Numbered from the stretch's first letter, positions 15,570-24,387 are shown. The stretch is DNA of 64,000 bases from an uncultured Corynebacterium sp. (GCF_946222985.1 NZ_CAMIFY010000006.1:6869-70868), one strand, 5' to 3'. Program-made: numbers and translations. Notes: generated by a model from the sequence alone, not told the origin.

Positions 15570-17380
15570 CGGACAATCCCGCTCACGCGAACGCGGAACC
15601 CGGACGCGCGGAACCCGCCGGGTCCAACCCCGCGCGTCCGGAATCGCCGGTGCTGTCCCTGCGGGGCGTCGACATCGCCTTCGGCGGCAAGAAGAACCCG
15701 TCGCCGACGGTGTTCGACGTCGACCTGGACATCTACCCGGGCGAGACGGTCGCCATCGTCGGCGAGTCCGGTTCGGGCAAGTCGACGCTGGCGCATTCGA
15801 TCATCGGGCTGCTGCCCGGCGGCGGCCACGTCACCGGCGGCACTATCACCTTCGACGGAGAGGACATCACCCACGCGGGCAACCGCCGGATGACGGCCTT
15901 GCGCGGCGCGGAGATCGGCCTGGTTCCCCAGGATCCGATGTCGAACCTCAATCCCGTGTGGAAGGTCGGCCATCAGATCAAGGAGTCGTTGCGCGCCAAC
16001 GGCATCGCCTCCGGATCCAAGGCCCATGCCCGGGCCATCGAGTTGCTGGAGGAGGCGGGGCTGCCGGACGCCGAACGGCGCATCGACCAGTACCCGCACG
16101 AGTACTCCGGCGGCATGCGCCAACGCGCGCTGATCGCCATCGGATTGTCGGCGCGGCCGAAGTTGCTCATCGCCGATGAGCCGACGTCGGCGCTCGACGT
16201 GACGGTGCAGCGGCAGATCCTCGACCACCTCGACGGATTGACCCGCGAGCTCGGCACGTCGGTGCTGCTGATCACGCACGATCTGGGGCTGGCCGCCGAG
16301 CGGGCCTCGCGGATCATCGTGATGAGCCAGGGCCACGTCGTGGAATGGGGCCCGGCGCTGGAGATCCTCCAGGATCCCCGGCACGAGTACACCAAGCGTC
16401 TGGTGTCGTCGGCTCCGTCGCTGCGGGCCCGCCGCGACGACGTCCTCGACCGCCGGGCCGAGGTTCGCGACGAGGCGCGCGAGCACGCGGCAGAACCGTC
16501 GACCGAGCCGGCGGGCGCCACCGCCGTCACGGCGGCGGGATCCGGTGATGGCGCGAGCGGCGACGTCCCGATCCTCGAGGTGCGGAACCTGACGAAGGTG
16601 TTCGACGTCCCCGGCGCCAAGCCGTGGAAGAAGGACAAGTTCACGGCGGTCGACGACGTGTCGTTCGCCATGCCCCGCGGCACCACCACCGCCATCGTCG
16701 GCGAGTCCGGTTCGGGCAAATCGACGGTCGCGCAGATGGTGCTGGGCCTGCTGGAACCGACGTCGGGTTCGGCGTCGTTCGACGGCGTCGACGTCGTCGA
16801 TCGGTGCCGCAAGCGCGGCGGCGAGGGCGGGGAGCTGGATTTCCGGCGCCGCGTCCAGCCGATCTTCCAGAACCCCTACGGGTCCCTCGATCCGATGTAT
16901 TCGGTGTACAACACCATCGCGGAGCCTTTGCGCATCCACGGCATCGGCGACGAGAAGTCCCGTCAGGTCCGGGTCAACGAGTTGCTCGACCGAGTGTCGA
17001 TTCCGCGTCCGATGGCGCATCGCTACCCGGCGGAGTTGTCCGGTGGTCAGCGCCAGCGCGTGGCCATCGCCCGCGCTCTGGCGCTCGATCCCGAATTGGT
17101 CGTGTGCGACGAGGCGGTCAGCGCCCTCGACGTGCTCGTGCAGTCCCAGATCCTCGACCTGCTCAATTCGCTGCAGGCCGAACTGGGGTTGTCGTACCTG
17201 TTCATCACCCACGACCTGGCGGTGGTCAAGCAGATCGCCGATCAGGTGCTGGTGATGGAGAAGGGCCGCATCGTCGAAACCGGCCGCACCGACGAGTTGT
17301 TCGAGAATCCGACGCAGGATTACACGCGTCGCCTCATCGATTCGATTCCGGGCGGCAGCATCGAACTGCACGCCGGTTAG
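15566..17380 (+). CDS. Fused double ATP-binding protein of the peptide transporter (OppD-OppF fusion)
   Basis: One 604-residue polypeptide carries both ATPase domains that energise peptide uptake. Domain 1 has Walker A GESGSGKST at 66-74, signature YSGGM at 180-184, Walker B LLIADEPTSALD and a switch histidine in LLITHDLG. After an acidic linker of about 60 residues, domain 2 has Walker A GESGSGKST at 379-387, signature LSGGQRQR near 491 and Walker B LVVCDEAVSALD with ITHDLAVV. Both sites look competent. Each domain ends with the oligopeptide-transporter tail (YTKRLVSSAPS and YTRRLIDSIPGG). Separate OppD and OppF are common elsewhere, but the fused form is frequent in actinobacteria. GTG at 15566 overlaps the permease stop. 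Confidence 0.93.
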   Translation: MTDNPAHANAEPGRAEPAGSNPARPESPVLSLRGVDIAFGGKKNPSPTVFDVDLDIYPGETVAIVGESGSGKSTLAHSIIGLLPGGGHVTGGTITFDGEDITHAGNRRMTALRGAEIGLVPQDPMSNLNPVWKVGHQIKESLRANGIASGSKAHARAIELLEEAGLPDAERRIDQYPHEYSGGMRQRALIAIGLSARPKLLIADEPTSALDVTVQRQILDHLDGLTRELGTSVLLITHDLGLAAERASRIIVMSQGHVVEWGPALEILQDPRHEYTKRLVSSAPSLRARRDDVLDRRAEVRDEAREHAAEPSTEPAGATAVTAAGSGDGASGDVPILEVRNLTKVFDVPGAKPWKKDKFTAVDDVSFAMPRGTTTAIVGESGSGKSTVAQMVLGLLEPTSGSASFDGVDVVDRCRKRGGEGGELDFRRRVQPIFQNPYGSLDPMYSVYNTIAEPLRIHGIGDEKSRQVRVNELLDRVSIPRPMAHRYPAELSGGQRQRVAIARALALDPELVVCDEAVSALDVLVQSQILDLLNSLQAELGLSYLFITHDLAVVKQIADQVLVMEKGRIVETGRTDELFENPTQDYTRRLIDSIPGGSIELHAG

Positions 17381-17406
17381 TTCCACCGCTTTTCCGCTTG
17401 ACGACG

Positions 17407-17442
17407 CCCCGTCCCCGACCTTCCCGGTCGGGGGCGGGGTTT
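17407..17442 (+). terminator. Terminator after the peptide transport operon
   Basis: A 14-bp GC-rich stem (17407-17420 with 17426-17439, one G-T pair), a 5-base loop and a short TTT. The outer sequences ACGACG and CGTCGT could extend the stem. It also separates the operon from the convergent gene. Confidence 0.7.
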
Positions 17443-17451
17443 CGTCGTGGC

Positions 17452-18426
17452 TCAGTCCTCTTCGTCCCACTCGTCGGCGTCGTCGAAGAGGTCCTCCAAC
17501 TCCTCGATCTCGGCCCGGAGTTCTTCCTCCAGATCGAGGACGACGTCGCGGAAGATGCCGGGTGACAACAGGGCCTCTCCGGTGACGGGGTTCTCGTCGA
17601 AGGTCACCGGTTCGATCTCCATGTTCCCGTACTCCCAGTGCATGAACCACAGACCGGGAGCGCCGGTGGCATCCCTCGACTCGGTGGCCACCTCGATGAG
17701 CATCTCGATGGAATTGAGATCGGGAAACGAGCTCATTCCCGTCGCGAGAATCTCGTGTCGGCTCGGCATCGAGAACAACACCCCGTGGCCGATCACGTCC
17801 CCGTGCCAAGCGCGCATCGACGACCCGGTCGCTGCCTTGCGCATCACCGCCGGCAGGAACGGCAGCTTGGACGCCGTGAGATTCGATTCGCCCCGGAACG
17901 ACCACACCATTCCACCGTTCTTGGGGTGCGACATGATCTCGACGTCGCAATCGAGCTTCTCGGTGTTTTTGCGTGCCGCGTCGAAAAGCATCTCCACATC
18001 GCGCCCTTCGACGTGCGGATCCGCCAGGTACGCCAGATGCGGGCCCATCTTCAACTGCAGAACCTCGTGGAACGGCCCGAACTTCCGGGCGTACGAATAC
18101 GCGTCGGCCCCGAACTCCGTGGGCAACTCCCACACCAGGCGCGCATGGACGTTCTTCATCATCTCCACGTCGCCCATCGCCGCGAGGTCCGGTGGCCCGT
18201 CGACGACGGGTTTGATGAAGTCCTCGATGATGCGACGCCATTTCTTGCGTGGCGCGCCGTTCAAGATCGACTCGAGGTTGTGGGTGTTGAACCAGGCACC
18301 GTCGGCCAACTGCAGCCTGGCGCCGTCCGGCCCGTCGTCGGTGACCCCCTCGACGCGAACCCCGGCCCATTTGAGCGTGCGAATGATCATCTTCAACGAC
18401 GGCCGTGCCGTCTTCGTTTCCCCCAT
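17452..18426 (-). CDS. Hypothetical protein, paralogue of the gene at 20856-21698
   Basis: This 324-residue soluble protein has no signal peptide or membrane segment and I do not recognise its family. Residues around YSYARKFGPFHEVLQ and GRDVEMLFDAARKNTEKLD, followed by a GGMVWSFRGES strand, match the 20856-21698 product in the same order. The last 30 residues are strongly acidic (LEEELRAEIEELEDLFDD). The start at 18426 is supported by TAATTT seven bases upstream, a leaderless-type promoter; an open frame extends further upstream but has no support. The gene is convergent with the peptide operon. A role cannot be assigned. Confidence 0.75.
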   Translation of the reverse strand: MGETKTARPSLKMIIRTLKWAGVRVEGVTDDGPDGARLQLADGAWFNTHNLESILNGAPRKKWRRIIEDFIKPVVDGPPDLAAMGDVEMMKNVHARLVWELPTEFGADAYSYARKFGPFHEVLQLKMGPHLAYLADPHVEGRDVEMLFDAARKNTEKLDCDVEIMSHPKNGGMVWSFRGESNLTASKLPFLPAVMRKAATGSSMRAWHGDVIGHGVLFSMPSRHEILATGMSSFPDLNSIEMLIEVATESRDATGAPGLWFMHWEYGNMEIEPVTFDENPVTGEALLSPGIFRDVVLDLEEELRAEIEELEDLFDDADEWDEED

Positions 18427-18439
18427 GGGCCGCAAATTA
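18427..18439 (-). promoter_or_regulatory. Leaderless promoter of the hypothetical gene at 17452-18426
   Basis: TAATTT (minus strand, 18439-18434), seven bases, then ATG at 18426. This spacing decides the start codon in favour of the shorter protein. Confidence 0.5.
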
Positions 18440-18606
18440 ATCGGCCCCAAGGAGCTTCGCAGAAGTGCAGACACGGGGGTGATTGGTCGGGGGAGTGGGA
18501 GCACGACGGCGGAACATGGGGCGTGGGTCAATCTCTCCGCCATGCAGCGTCGCCGCCATGTCGCCGACCACCCCGTCAATCTCATTTGGTAGGATTGTCC
18601 CGTCCA

Positions 18607-18612
18607 TATAGT
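18607..18612 (+). promoter_or_regulatory. -10 element of leuB
   Basis: TATAGT fits TANANT and lies 20 bases before the leuB ATG; an alternative TAGGAT is at 18590-18595. GAAGGGA before the start can serve as the ribosome binding site. LtbR control is expected by family precedent, but I could not define an operator here. Confidence 0.4.
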
Positions 18613-18632
18613 GAGAAGGGATCCCCGCGACA

Positions 18633-19685
18633 ATGAGCGACACCACCGCCACCACCGGCCCGCTGAAGATCGCCGTCATCGACGGCGACGGCATCGGCAC
18701 CGAGGTCACCGCCGAGGCCCTCAAGGTCCTCCGCGCGACCATCGGCGACTTCGAGACCACCGAGTACGACCTGGGCGCCCGACGCTACGAGCGCAACGGC
18801 GAACTGCTCACCGACGCCGACCTCGACAGCCTGCGCGAGCACGACGCCATCCTGCTCGGTGCGATCGGCGACCCGCGCAAGGTCCCGCCGGGGATCCTCG
18901 AGCGCGGCCTTTTGCTGAAGATGCGCTTCGCCCTCGATCACCACGTCAACCTGCGCCCGTCGAAGCTCTACCCGGGCGTGGAGTCGCCGCTGAAGAACCC
19001 GGGTGACATCGACTTCGTCGTCGTCCGCGAGGGCACGGAGGGCGCCTACACGGGCAACGGCGGCGGCATCCGCGTCGGCACGCCGCAGGAGGTGGCCAAC
19101 GAAACGTCGGTCAACACCCGCTTCGGCGCCGAGCGCGTGGTGCGCTACGCCTTCGACCTGGCCATGACCCGTCGCAAGAAGCTGACGCTGGTGCACAAGA
19201 CCAACGTGCTCGTCCACGGCGGCGGGCTGTGGCAGCGCACCGTCGACGACGTCGCCGCCGAGTACCCCGAGGTCAGCGTCGATTACAGCCACATCGACGC
19301 GGCGACGATCTACATGGTCACCGACCCGTCGCGTTTCGACGTCATCGTCACCGACAATCTCTTCGGCGACATCATCACCGACGAAGCCGGCGCGATCTCC
19401 GGCGGCATCGGCCTGGCCGCGTCGGCCAACATCGACGCCTCGCGCACCAACCCGTCGATGTTCGAGCCCGTCCACGGTTCCGCCCCGGACATCGCCGGCC
19501 ACGGCATCGCGGACCCGACCGCGGCGATCCTCTCCGGCGCGATGATGCTGCGCCATCTCGGCCGCGAGGACGACGCCGCGCGCATCGAGCGCGCGGTCGA
19601 GGCCGACGTCGCCGCCCGCGGCGAAGGCCCGCTGGTGACGACCGACGTCGGCGACCGCATCGCCGCGGCCGTCGCGGGGGACTAG
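18633..19685 (+). CDS. leuB: 3-isopropylmalate dehydrogenase
   Basis: This 350-residue enzyme oxidises and decarboxylates 3-isopropylmalate with NAD in the third step of leucine biosynthesis. The N-terminus IAVIDGDGIGTEV is the usual family start. REGTEGAYTG holds the substrate-binding tyrosine loop, NVLVHGGGLW the region with the catalytic lysine's neighbourhood, and IVTDNLFGDIITDEAGAISGG the family signature with the metal-binding aspartates. EPVHGSAPDIAG binds the cofactor. The length is normal. leuC, leuD and the leucine regulator LtbR lie about 15 kb downstream in the same window. Confidence 0.96.
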   Translation: MSDTTATTGPLKIAVIDGDGIGTEVTAEALKVLRATIGDFETTEYDLGARRYERNGELLTDADLDSLREHDAILLGAIGDPRKVPPGILERGLLLKMRFALDHHVNLRPSKLYPGVESPLKNPGDIDFVVVREGTEGAYTGNGGGIRVGTPQEVANETSVNTRFGAERVVRYAFDLAMTRRKKLTLVHKTNVLVHGGGLWQRTVDDVAAEYPEVSVDYSHIDAATIYMVTDPSRFDVIVTDNLFGDIITDEAGAISGGIGLAASANIDASRTNPSMFEPVHGSAPDIAGHGIADPTAAILSGAMMLRHLGREDDAARIERAVEADVAARGEGPLVTTDVGDRIAAAVAGD

Positions 19686-19716
19686 AAGCGGTGGCGGTCC
19701 CGGTCGAGGAGCCCGA

Positions 19717-20043
19717 ATGGTCTACCTGATCCCCGGCGCCGCCGGCGCCTTGCTGGCGTGGATCGCCGTGGGCGTCTGCCGGTACGTGGGCAACCGATTC
19801 ACCGGGGGTACGGGCCGGATGAAGCGGGACGCGTTCCTCACCGTCGGCGTCGCGATCTGGGGGATCTGCGCGGCGTACTTCACGTTTTCCGGCGCGGGGG
19901 ACGCGGCGGCGCCCGCATCGTCGTTCGCCGCACCGAGCCTCGGCTTCTTCATCGTGTGGTCGGCCGCGGGATGGGCCTGTTACCGCCGGGACGGCGGCGT
20001 CCCGCACTGGATGAAATACCCCGGGTTGACCCGGGAGGAGTGA
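19717..20043 (+). CDS. Small hypothetical membrane protein
   Basis: This 108-residue protein has three predicted membrane helices: residues 1-22 (LIPGAAGALLAWIAVGVC), 41-60 (FLTVGVAIWGICAAYFTF) and 74-90 (LGFFIVWSAAGWACY), with a charged loop between the first two and a short basic/polar C-terminus. I do not recognise a family. ATG at 19717 follows GAGGAG. It lies 31 bases after leuB on the same strand, so it may be read from the leuB promoter. Confidence 0.6.
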   Translation: MVYLIPGAAGALLAWIAVGVCRYVGNRFTGGTGRMKRDAFLTVGVAIWGICAAYFTFSGAGDAAAPASSFAAPSLGFFIVWSAAGWACYRRDGGVPHWMKYPGLTREE

Positions 20044-20068
20044 CCGGGGGACGCGGCGGCCCCGGTCC

Positions 20069-20797
20069 TCAGTCCTCCAGCAGCGCGATGAGCTGTTCGC
20101 GGACGACCCACCGGCGGCGTTGGGTGCGCTCGGGGCCCTGGACGCCCTCGGAGACGCGGATGCACGCGGCCTCGATGTCGACGGTGGCCAGCTGAACGTC
20201 GTCGGTGGTGGTGATGACGTGCCCGCCGTAGTACTCGTCGGGCTCGATCGCGTCGGCGGGGTGCCCCAGCCGGTCGAGTTCGTCGATGATCAGGTCGAGC
20301 ACGGAGCGCTTCTGTCCGGCGCGCGGCAGGCCGGCCAGCAGGACGTCTCGGGTGATCTCCAGATGCCCGAGGTGCTGGGCGCATTCGTTGTAGACGTGGA
20401 CCTTCAGGGCCCCGGTCGTCTCCGCCCACCAGCGCTGCTTGTCGGTCGGGGGAGCGGCCGGGGCGGCGTTCGGGTCGGCGTCGCGCAGCGCCTCGAGGGC
20501 GGCGACGATGACGGCGCGCTGGGCGGCGTGGCGCTCCAGTTCGTCGGCGACGGTGCCGGAGGCGGTGAATTCGTCGGTGCGGTCGCGCACGTTCTCGTTG
20601 CCCAGGCACACGTGGTCGAGCCAGTAGCGCGCGGATCCGCCGACGTGGCGCAACAGGACCAGGGGCGAATTGGCGCCCGGCATGTCGGGGCGGGCGTTCG
20701 CCAGGTCGTCGTCCAAGCCGCCGACGATCGCGGCGATCGCGTCGAACGCCGTGAGGATGTGGGATTCCAGGGGGCGGGCGGGGTCCTTGGTGGTCAT
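20069..20797 (-). CDS. DinB-superfamily protein, mycothiol-dependent maleylpyruvate isomerase-like
   Basis: This 242-residue protein has the four-helix DinB/MDMPI-N arrangement of about 170 residues: LLRHVGGSARYWLDH supplies the first histidine and CAQHLGHLEITRDVL the HxxxH pair that bind a metal ion. In mycothiol-making actinobacteria such proteins transfer or use mycothiol in detoxification; the substrate here is unknown. A C-terminal part of about 70 residues, starting near EPDEYYGGHV, follows the DinB fold and resembles an added small domain. ATG at 20797 is chosen over an in-frame start 29 codons upstream, because TATGGT lies six bases before it as a leaderless promoter. Confidence 0.78.
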   Translation of the reverse strand: MTTKDPARPLESHILTAFDAIAAIVGGLDDDLANARPDMPGANSPLVLLRHVGGSARYWLDHVCLGNENVRDRTDEFTASGTVADELERHAAQRAVIVAALEALRDADPNAAPAAPPTDKQRWWAETTGALKVHVYNECAQHLGHLEITRDVLLAGLPRAGQKRSVLDLIIDELDRLGHPADAIEPDEYYGGHVITTTDDVQLATVDIEAACIRVSEGVQGPERTQRRRWVVREQLIALLED

Positions 20798-20809
20798 GCA
20801 TCCACCATA
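20798..20809 (-). promoter_or_regulatory. Leaderless promoter of the DinB-family gene
   Basis: TATGGT (minus strand, 20809-20804), six bases, then ATG at 20797. Confidence 0.5.
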
Positions 20810-20855
20810 GCCGTGAGCGATGTCACAGTGCATTGCTTTGCGACGCGGCGGGCTT

Positions 20856-21698
20856 TCACCGTTCGCCGGGTCCCGCCCCGGCATCGCCGTCGGGCGGCCC
20901 GCCCTGCTGGATCAGGCCGGCGCGCATCATCGCCTCCTCGAAGGGGCCGTCGACCACGACGGAGGGCTTGTCACCGGGGCCGGAGGGGCCGCGGACGTTC
21001 TGGATCAGCGGGCCGTCGCTGAATCCGCTGCCCTCGGTGTTCGGGGCGACTTCCGGGTCGAAGACGAAGTAGAGGCCCTCGAACCCCGTGTCGTCGCCGA
21101 AGCGCTCGAGGAAGTCGAAGAGCATGCCGACCGATTTGAGCGACGTTTCGTCGATGAGCGGTGCGGCGACCAGGGAGCCGCGGCGCGGGGCGACGACGAG
21201 CACGCCCTCGCCGACGGCCGGGACCCCGGCGCGCTCGGCGATGCGCGAGGGCATCGACCCCAACTGCGAGGACACGAAGAAATGGTCGCCCTCGAGCAAC
21301 CACATCGGACCCGAATCCTCGACCGCGACGGTGGACAGGTCGGAGGACGCGACTTCGGTGTTGCGGCGTCCCGCCGCGAAGAGCAGCTCCAGGTCCCTCC
21401 CGGCGAGTTGTTCGTCGGTGAGGGTCTCGACGCGGGTCGGCAGATCGCGGCACAGCACCTCGATCAGAGGGCCGATGCGACGCGAGTACGCGTATCGGGT
21501 GCCGCGGGTGTCGTCGGTCATCCGGTCGAAGAGCCGGGTGCGCAACGTGCGCATCAATTCGGCGTCGTCGTCGGGGATTTCCGGGGTCGCCGCCTCGGGG
21601 CGGGGGACGGCGGGACCGGGGTCGGCGACCGCCCCGTCGGACGCGGGGGCGGGCTCGGGGGTGTCCTGGCGTCGGGTCTTCCTGCGTCGGCTGAACAT
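20856..21698 (-). CDS. Hypothetical protein, paralogue of the gene at 17452-18426
   Basis: This 280-residue soluble protein starts with a basic patch (MFSRRRKTRRQD) and a Pro/Ala-rich segment, then shares an ordered set of motifs with the 17452-18426 product: YAYSRRIGPLIEVL, GRDLELLFAAGRRNTEVA, GPMWLLEGDH and a later VGEGVLVVAPRRGSLVAA segment. The first ~75 residues of the other protein are missing here and the C-terminus is Gly/Pro-rich rather than acidic. No function is known to me. ATG at 21698 is supported by TACGTT six bases upstream. The two genes flank leuB and the DinB gene, both on the minus strand. Confidence 0.72.
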   Translation of the reverse strand: MFSRRRKTRRQDTPEPAPASDGAVADPGPAVPRPEAATPEIPDDDAELMRTLRTRLFDRMTDDTRGTRYAYSRRIGPLIEVLCRDLPTRVETLTDEQLAGRDLELLFAAGRRNTEVASSDLSTVAVEDSGPMWLLEGDHFFVSSQLGSMPSRIAERAGVPAVGEGVLVVAPRRGSLVAAPLIDETSLKSVGMLFDFLERFGDDTGFEGLYFVFDPEVAPNTEGSGFSDGPLIQNVRGPSGPGDKPSVVVDGPFEEAMMRAGLIQQGGPPDGDAGAGPGER

Positions 21699-21710
21699 GG
21701 GGCCAACGTA
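21699..21710 (-). promoter_or_regulatory. Leaderless promoter of the gene at 20856-21698
   Basis: TACGTT (minus strand, 21710-21705), six bases, then ATG at 21698. Confidence 0.5.
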
Positions 21711-21723
21711 GCAGCGGCGTTCG

Positions 21724-21729
21724 ATATTC
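21724..21729 (+). promoter_or_regulatory. -10 element of the CNB-CBS gene
   Basis: TATTCT fits TANNNT; the start codon is about 58 bases on and is preceded by GGGAGG, so this mRNA has a normal leader. Confidence 0.4.
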
Positions 21730-21787
21730 TGGGTGAAACGATTGCCGTCGGGCGCCGAGCCCGGCCGCGGAACGCCCGGGAGGCCCC

Positions 21788-23647
21788 ATGTCCGTCGAAC
21801 TCGACGAAATCCGCGATTTCCTCGGTCAGACCCCGCCGTTCTCCGAGCTTCCGGAGGAGGAGCTGCGGGACCTGCCGAGCCGCCTGACCATGCGCTACGC
21901 GCGCCGCGGGCAGGAGATCATCTCCGCCGGGCGCACCAACGACGCGGTGTTCATCGTCCGGTCGGGCCTCGTCGACGTCTTCGACGCCTCGGGCACGCTG
22001 CTCGACCGGCGCGACGACGGCGCCCACATGGGCTACTCGGGCATGTTGTCCCACGAGCCGTCGCTCTACACCATGACCGCGGTGGAGGATTCGCTGCTGC
22101 TCGCGGTCTCCCGCGAGGTCTTCGAGGACCTGATGGCCCGCCACCCCCAGGTCAGTCGGTACTACGGCGGCGAGAACGCCCGCATCCGCGCGGTGGCCTC
22201 GGACCTGCGCAGCAACGCGTCCTCCGACGCCCTGCGCACCCGCGTCGTCGACCTGATGGCGCCCGATCCCGTGCACATCGGCTCCGGCGCGACGATCGGC
22301 GAGGGTGCGACGCTGATGACCGAGCGCAACGTCTCGTCGCTGCTGATCATCGACGACGGCCGACTCGTCGGCATCCTCACCGACCGCGATCTGCGCCGCC
22401 GGGTCCTCGCCGCGGGTCACGGGCCGGATCTGGTCATCCGCGACGTGATGTCCCCGGAGCCGGTCACCGTCGATCCCTCGATGCTCGCGTTCGAGGCGAT
22501 GCTGCTCATGGCCGAACGCGGCTACCACCACCTGCCGGTCGCCGACGGCGACGGCGTGGTGGGCATGGTCGTCATCGGCGATCTGCTGCGCACCCTGCAC
22601 ACCGACCCCGTCTACGCCACGGCGACCCTCGCGCGGAAGAAGACCGTCGAGGAAATCGCCGAGGTGGCGGCCAACTCCCGCCGCGTCGTCGGCCGGTTCA
22701 TCGAGCGCGGCGTCTCCGCCGACGAAGTCTCCCGCCTGCTCACCGTCACCGCCGACGCCGTGACCCGCCGCCTGCTCGACATGGCGGAGGAGAAGTTCGG
22801 CGCCCCGCCGGTGCCGTACGCGTTCGTGGTGCTGGGCTCCCAGGGCCGCCGCGAGATGGGCATGGCCTCCGACCAGGACAACGCCCTGATCATCGACGAC
22901 TCCTACGACGAGGCCGCCCACGGGGAGTACTTCCGTCGGCTGTCGGAGTTCGTGTGCGAGGCACTGGCGGAGTGCGGGTACCCGCTGTGCCCGGGCGACA
23001 TGATGGCGTCGAACCCGCAGTGGCGGATGAGCCTGTCGTCGTGGAAGACGGTCTTCCACGGGTGGATCGTCAAACCGGATCCGGACGCGCTGCTGCACGC
23101 GCAAACGTTCTTCGACATTCGCGGCGTCCACGGCGACGACGCGCTCGTCGAGGAACTCCGGTCGACGTACGTGCCCCTGGCGGAGGGCTCCAAGCGCCTC
23201 CACGCGCACCTGGCCAAGCTCGCCGCCCACCGCGAACCGCCGCTGGGCTTCTTCCGCGGCCTGGTGCTGGAAAAGGGCGGCAGCCACGAGAACACCCTCG
23301 ACATCAAGAAGGGCGGCATCGCCGCGGTGGTGCAGATGGCGCGCCTCTACGCCGTGGCCTCGGGGCTGCCGCAGATCGGCACCCGCGAGCGGCTCACCGC
23401 CGCGGCCGGGGCCGGCGCGGTCAGCCGGCAGGGCGCGGCGGACCTGCGCGACGCCTTCGAATTCCTCGCCACCGTTCAGCTCGAGCACCAGGAGACCGCG
23501 ATCAATTCGGGCCGGACCCCGGACAACCACGTCAACCCGAAGGAACTGTCCCGCCTCGAGCGCGAGCACCTGCGCGACGCCTTCGGCGTGATCCGCCGGC
23601 TCCAGCAGTCGTTGGCCACGAAGTACCCGATCAACCAGATGTCCTGA
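21788..23647 (+). CDS. Signal-transduction protein with cyclic-nucleotide-binding, CBS and DUF294 nucleotidyltransferase domains
   Basis: This 619-residue cytoplasmic protein is built from a cyclic-nucleotide-binding-like domain (about 15-130, with GRTNDAVFIVRSGLVDVF), two CBS repeats (about 150-280, with SLLIIDDGRLVGILTDRDL and HHLPVADGDGVVGMVVIGDL) that often sense adenosine nucleotides, a DUF294 nucleotidyltransferase domain with GSQGRREMG at 350-358 and DQDNALI, and the DUF294 C-terminal helical domain. The arrangement resembles the sensor part of GlnD-like enzymes, but its target is unknown. ATG at 21788 follows GGGAGG. It is followed 38 bases later by a DnaQ-type exonuclease gene, a pairing seen in many bacteria that suggests a joint function. 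Confidence 0.9.
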   Translation: MSVELDEIRDFLGQTPPFSELPEEELRDLPSRLTMRYARRGQEIISAGRTNDAVFIVRSGLVDVFDASGTLLDRRDDGAHMGYSGMLSHEPSLYTMTAVEDSLLLAVSREVFEDLMARHPQVSRYYGGENARIRAVASDLRSNASSDALRTRVVDLMAPDPVHIGSGATIGEGATLMTERNVSSLLIIDDGRLVGILTDRDLRRRVLAAGHGPDLVIRDVMSPEPVTVDPSMLAFEAMLLMAERGYHHLPVADGDGVVGMVVIGDLLRTLHTDPVYATATLARKKTVEEIAEVAANSRRVVGRFIERGVSADEVSRLLTVTADAVTRRLLDMAEEKFGAPPVPYAFVVLGSQGRREMGMASDQDNALIIDDSYDEAAHGEYFRRLSEFVCEALAECGYPLCPGDMMASNPQWRMSLSSWKTVFHGWIVKPDPDALLHAQTFFDIRGVHGDDALVEELRSTYVPLAEGSKRLHAHLAKLAAHREPPLGFFRGLVLEKGGSHENTLDIKKGGIAAVVQMARLYAVASGLPQIGTRERLTAAAGAGAVSRQGAADLRDAFEFLATVQLEHQETAINSGRTPDNHVNPKELSRLEREHLRDAFGVIRRLQQSLATKYPINQMS

Positions 23648-23685
23648 TCGGCGGGGACGAGGACACGAGGAGAGGCGCGGATCTG

Positions 23686-24321
23686 ATGGGGATCTTCGAT
23701 TCGATGTTCGGCGGCGCACGGGGTGCCCGTCGCAAAGCCACCGGCGCATTGGCCGCGTTCTACGACGCGCCGACCCGCGACGACGCCTGGTTGGCCGTGG
23801 ACGTGGAGACCACCGGCCTCGACCCCGACAAGGACCAGCTGCTGTCCATCGGATGGGTGCCGGTGGAGGGCAACGAGATCATCCTCGGCGGCGCCGGTCA
23901 CGTCATCCTGCGCGGGGCCGACGGCGCGGCCTCCGTCGGCGAATCCGCCACGCTGCACGGGCTCACCGACGACGACATCGCCGGGGGAGTCGAACCGCGC
24001 GAAGCGGTCGAAATGGTCCTCGAGGCCCTCGCGGGGCGCCGGTTGCTGGCCCACTTCGCGCAGATGGAAACGGGATTCCTCGACCGCGCGTGCCGCCTGC
24101 ATTTCGGCGCCGGGCTCAAGGTCGACGTCGGCGACACCCTGCAGCGCGAATTCCGCCGCTACCAGGCCTCCGACCGCGAACCGCGCCGCGACGAACTGCG
24201 GTTGTGGACCGTCCGCGAACGCTACGGCCTGCCGCCCTACAAGGCCCACCACGCCCTGACCGACGCTCTGGCCGGCGCGGAACTGTGGCTGGCCCAGGAC
24301 GCCGCCGGGGTGCCGCGATAG
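23686..24321 (+). CDS. DnaQ-family 3'-5' exonuclease, partner of the CNB-CBS-DUF294 protein
   Basis: This 211-residue protein has the DEDDh exonuclease fold. Exo I is VDVETTGL with Asp39 and Glu41. Exo III is KAHHALTDA with His188/189 and Asp193. In Exo II the segment LLAHFAQMETGF carries Glu128 where most family members have Asp, a substitution I recall in this CBS-linked subgroup. It is not the replicative epsilon subunit; it lacks that protein's longer C-terminal region. ATG at 23686 follows AGGAGAG. Its substrate and link to the upstream sensor are unknown. Confidence 0.82.
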   Translation: MGIFDSMFGGARGARRKATGALAAFYDAPTRDDAWLAVDVETTGLDPDKDQLLSIGWVPVEGNEIILGGAGHVILRGADGAASVGESATLHGLTDDDIAGGVEPREAVEMVLEALAGRRLLAHFAQMETGFLDRACRLHFGAGLKVDVGDTLQREFRRYQASDREPRRDELRLWTVRERYGLPPYKAHHALTDALAGAELWLAQDAAGVPR

Positions 24322-24374
24322 GCCGGGGCCACGGGTGCGGCGGGGCCGATCGGTGCGGACGTGGCGGGCCCGTG

Positions 24375-24387
24375 TAATCTGGCCCGC
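24375..24387 (+). promoter_or_regulatory. Leaderless promoter of odx
   Basis: TAATCT, seven bases, then ATG at 24388. The spacing decides against the in-frame start nine codons upstream. Confidence 0.55.
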
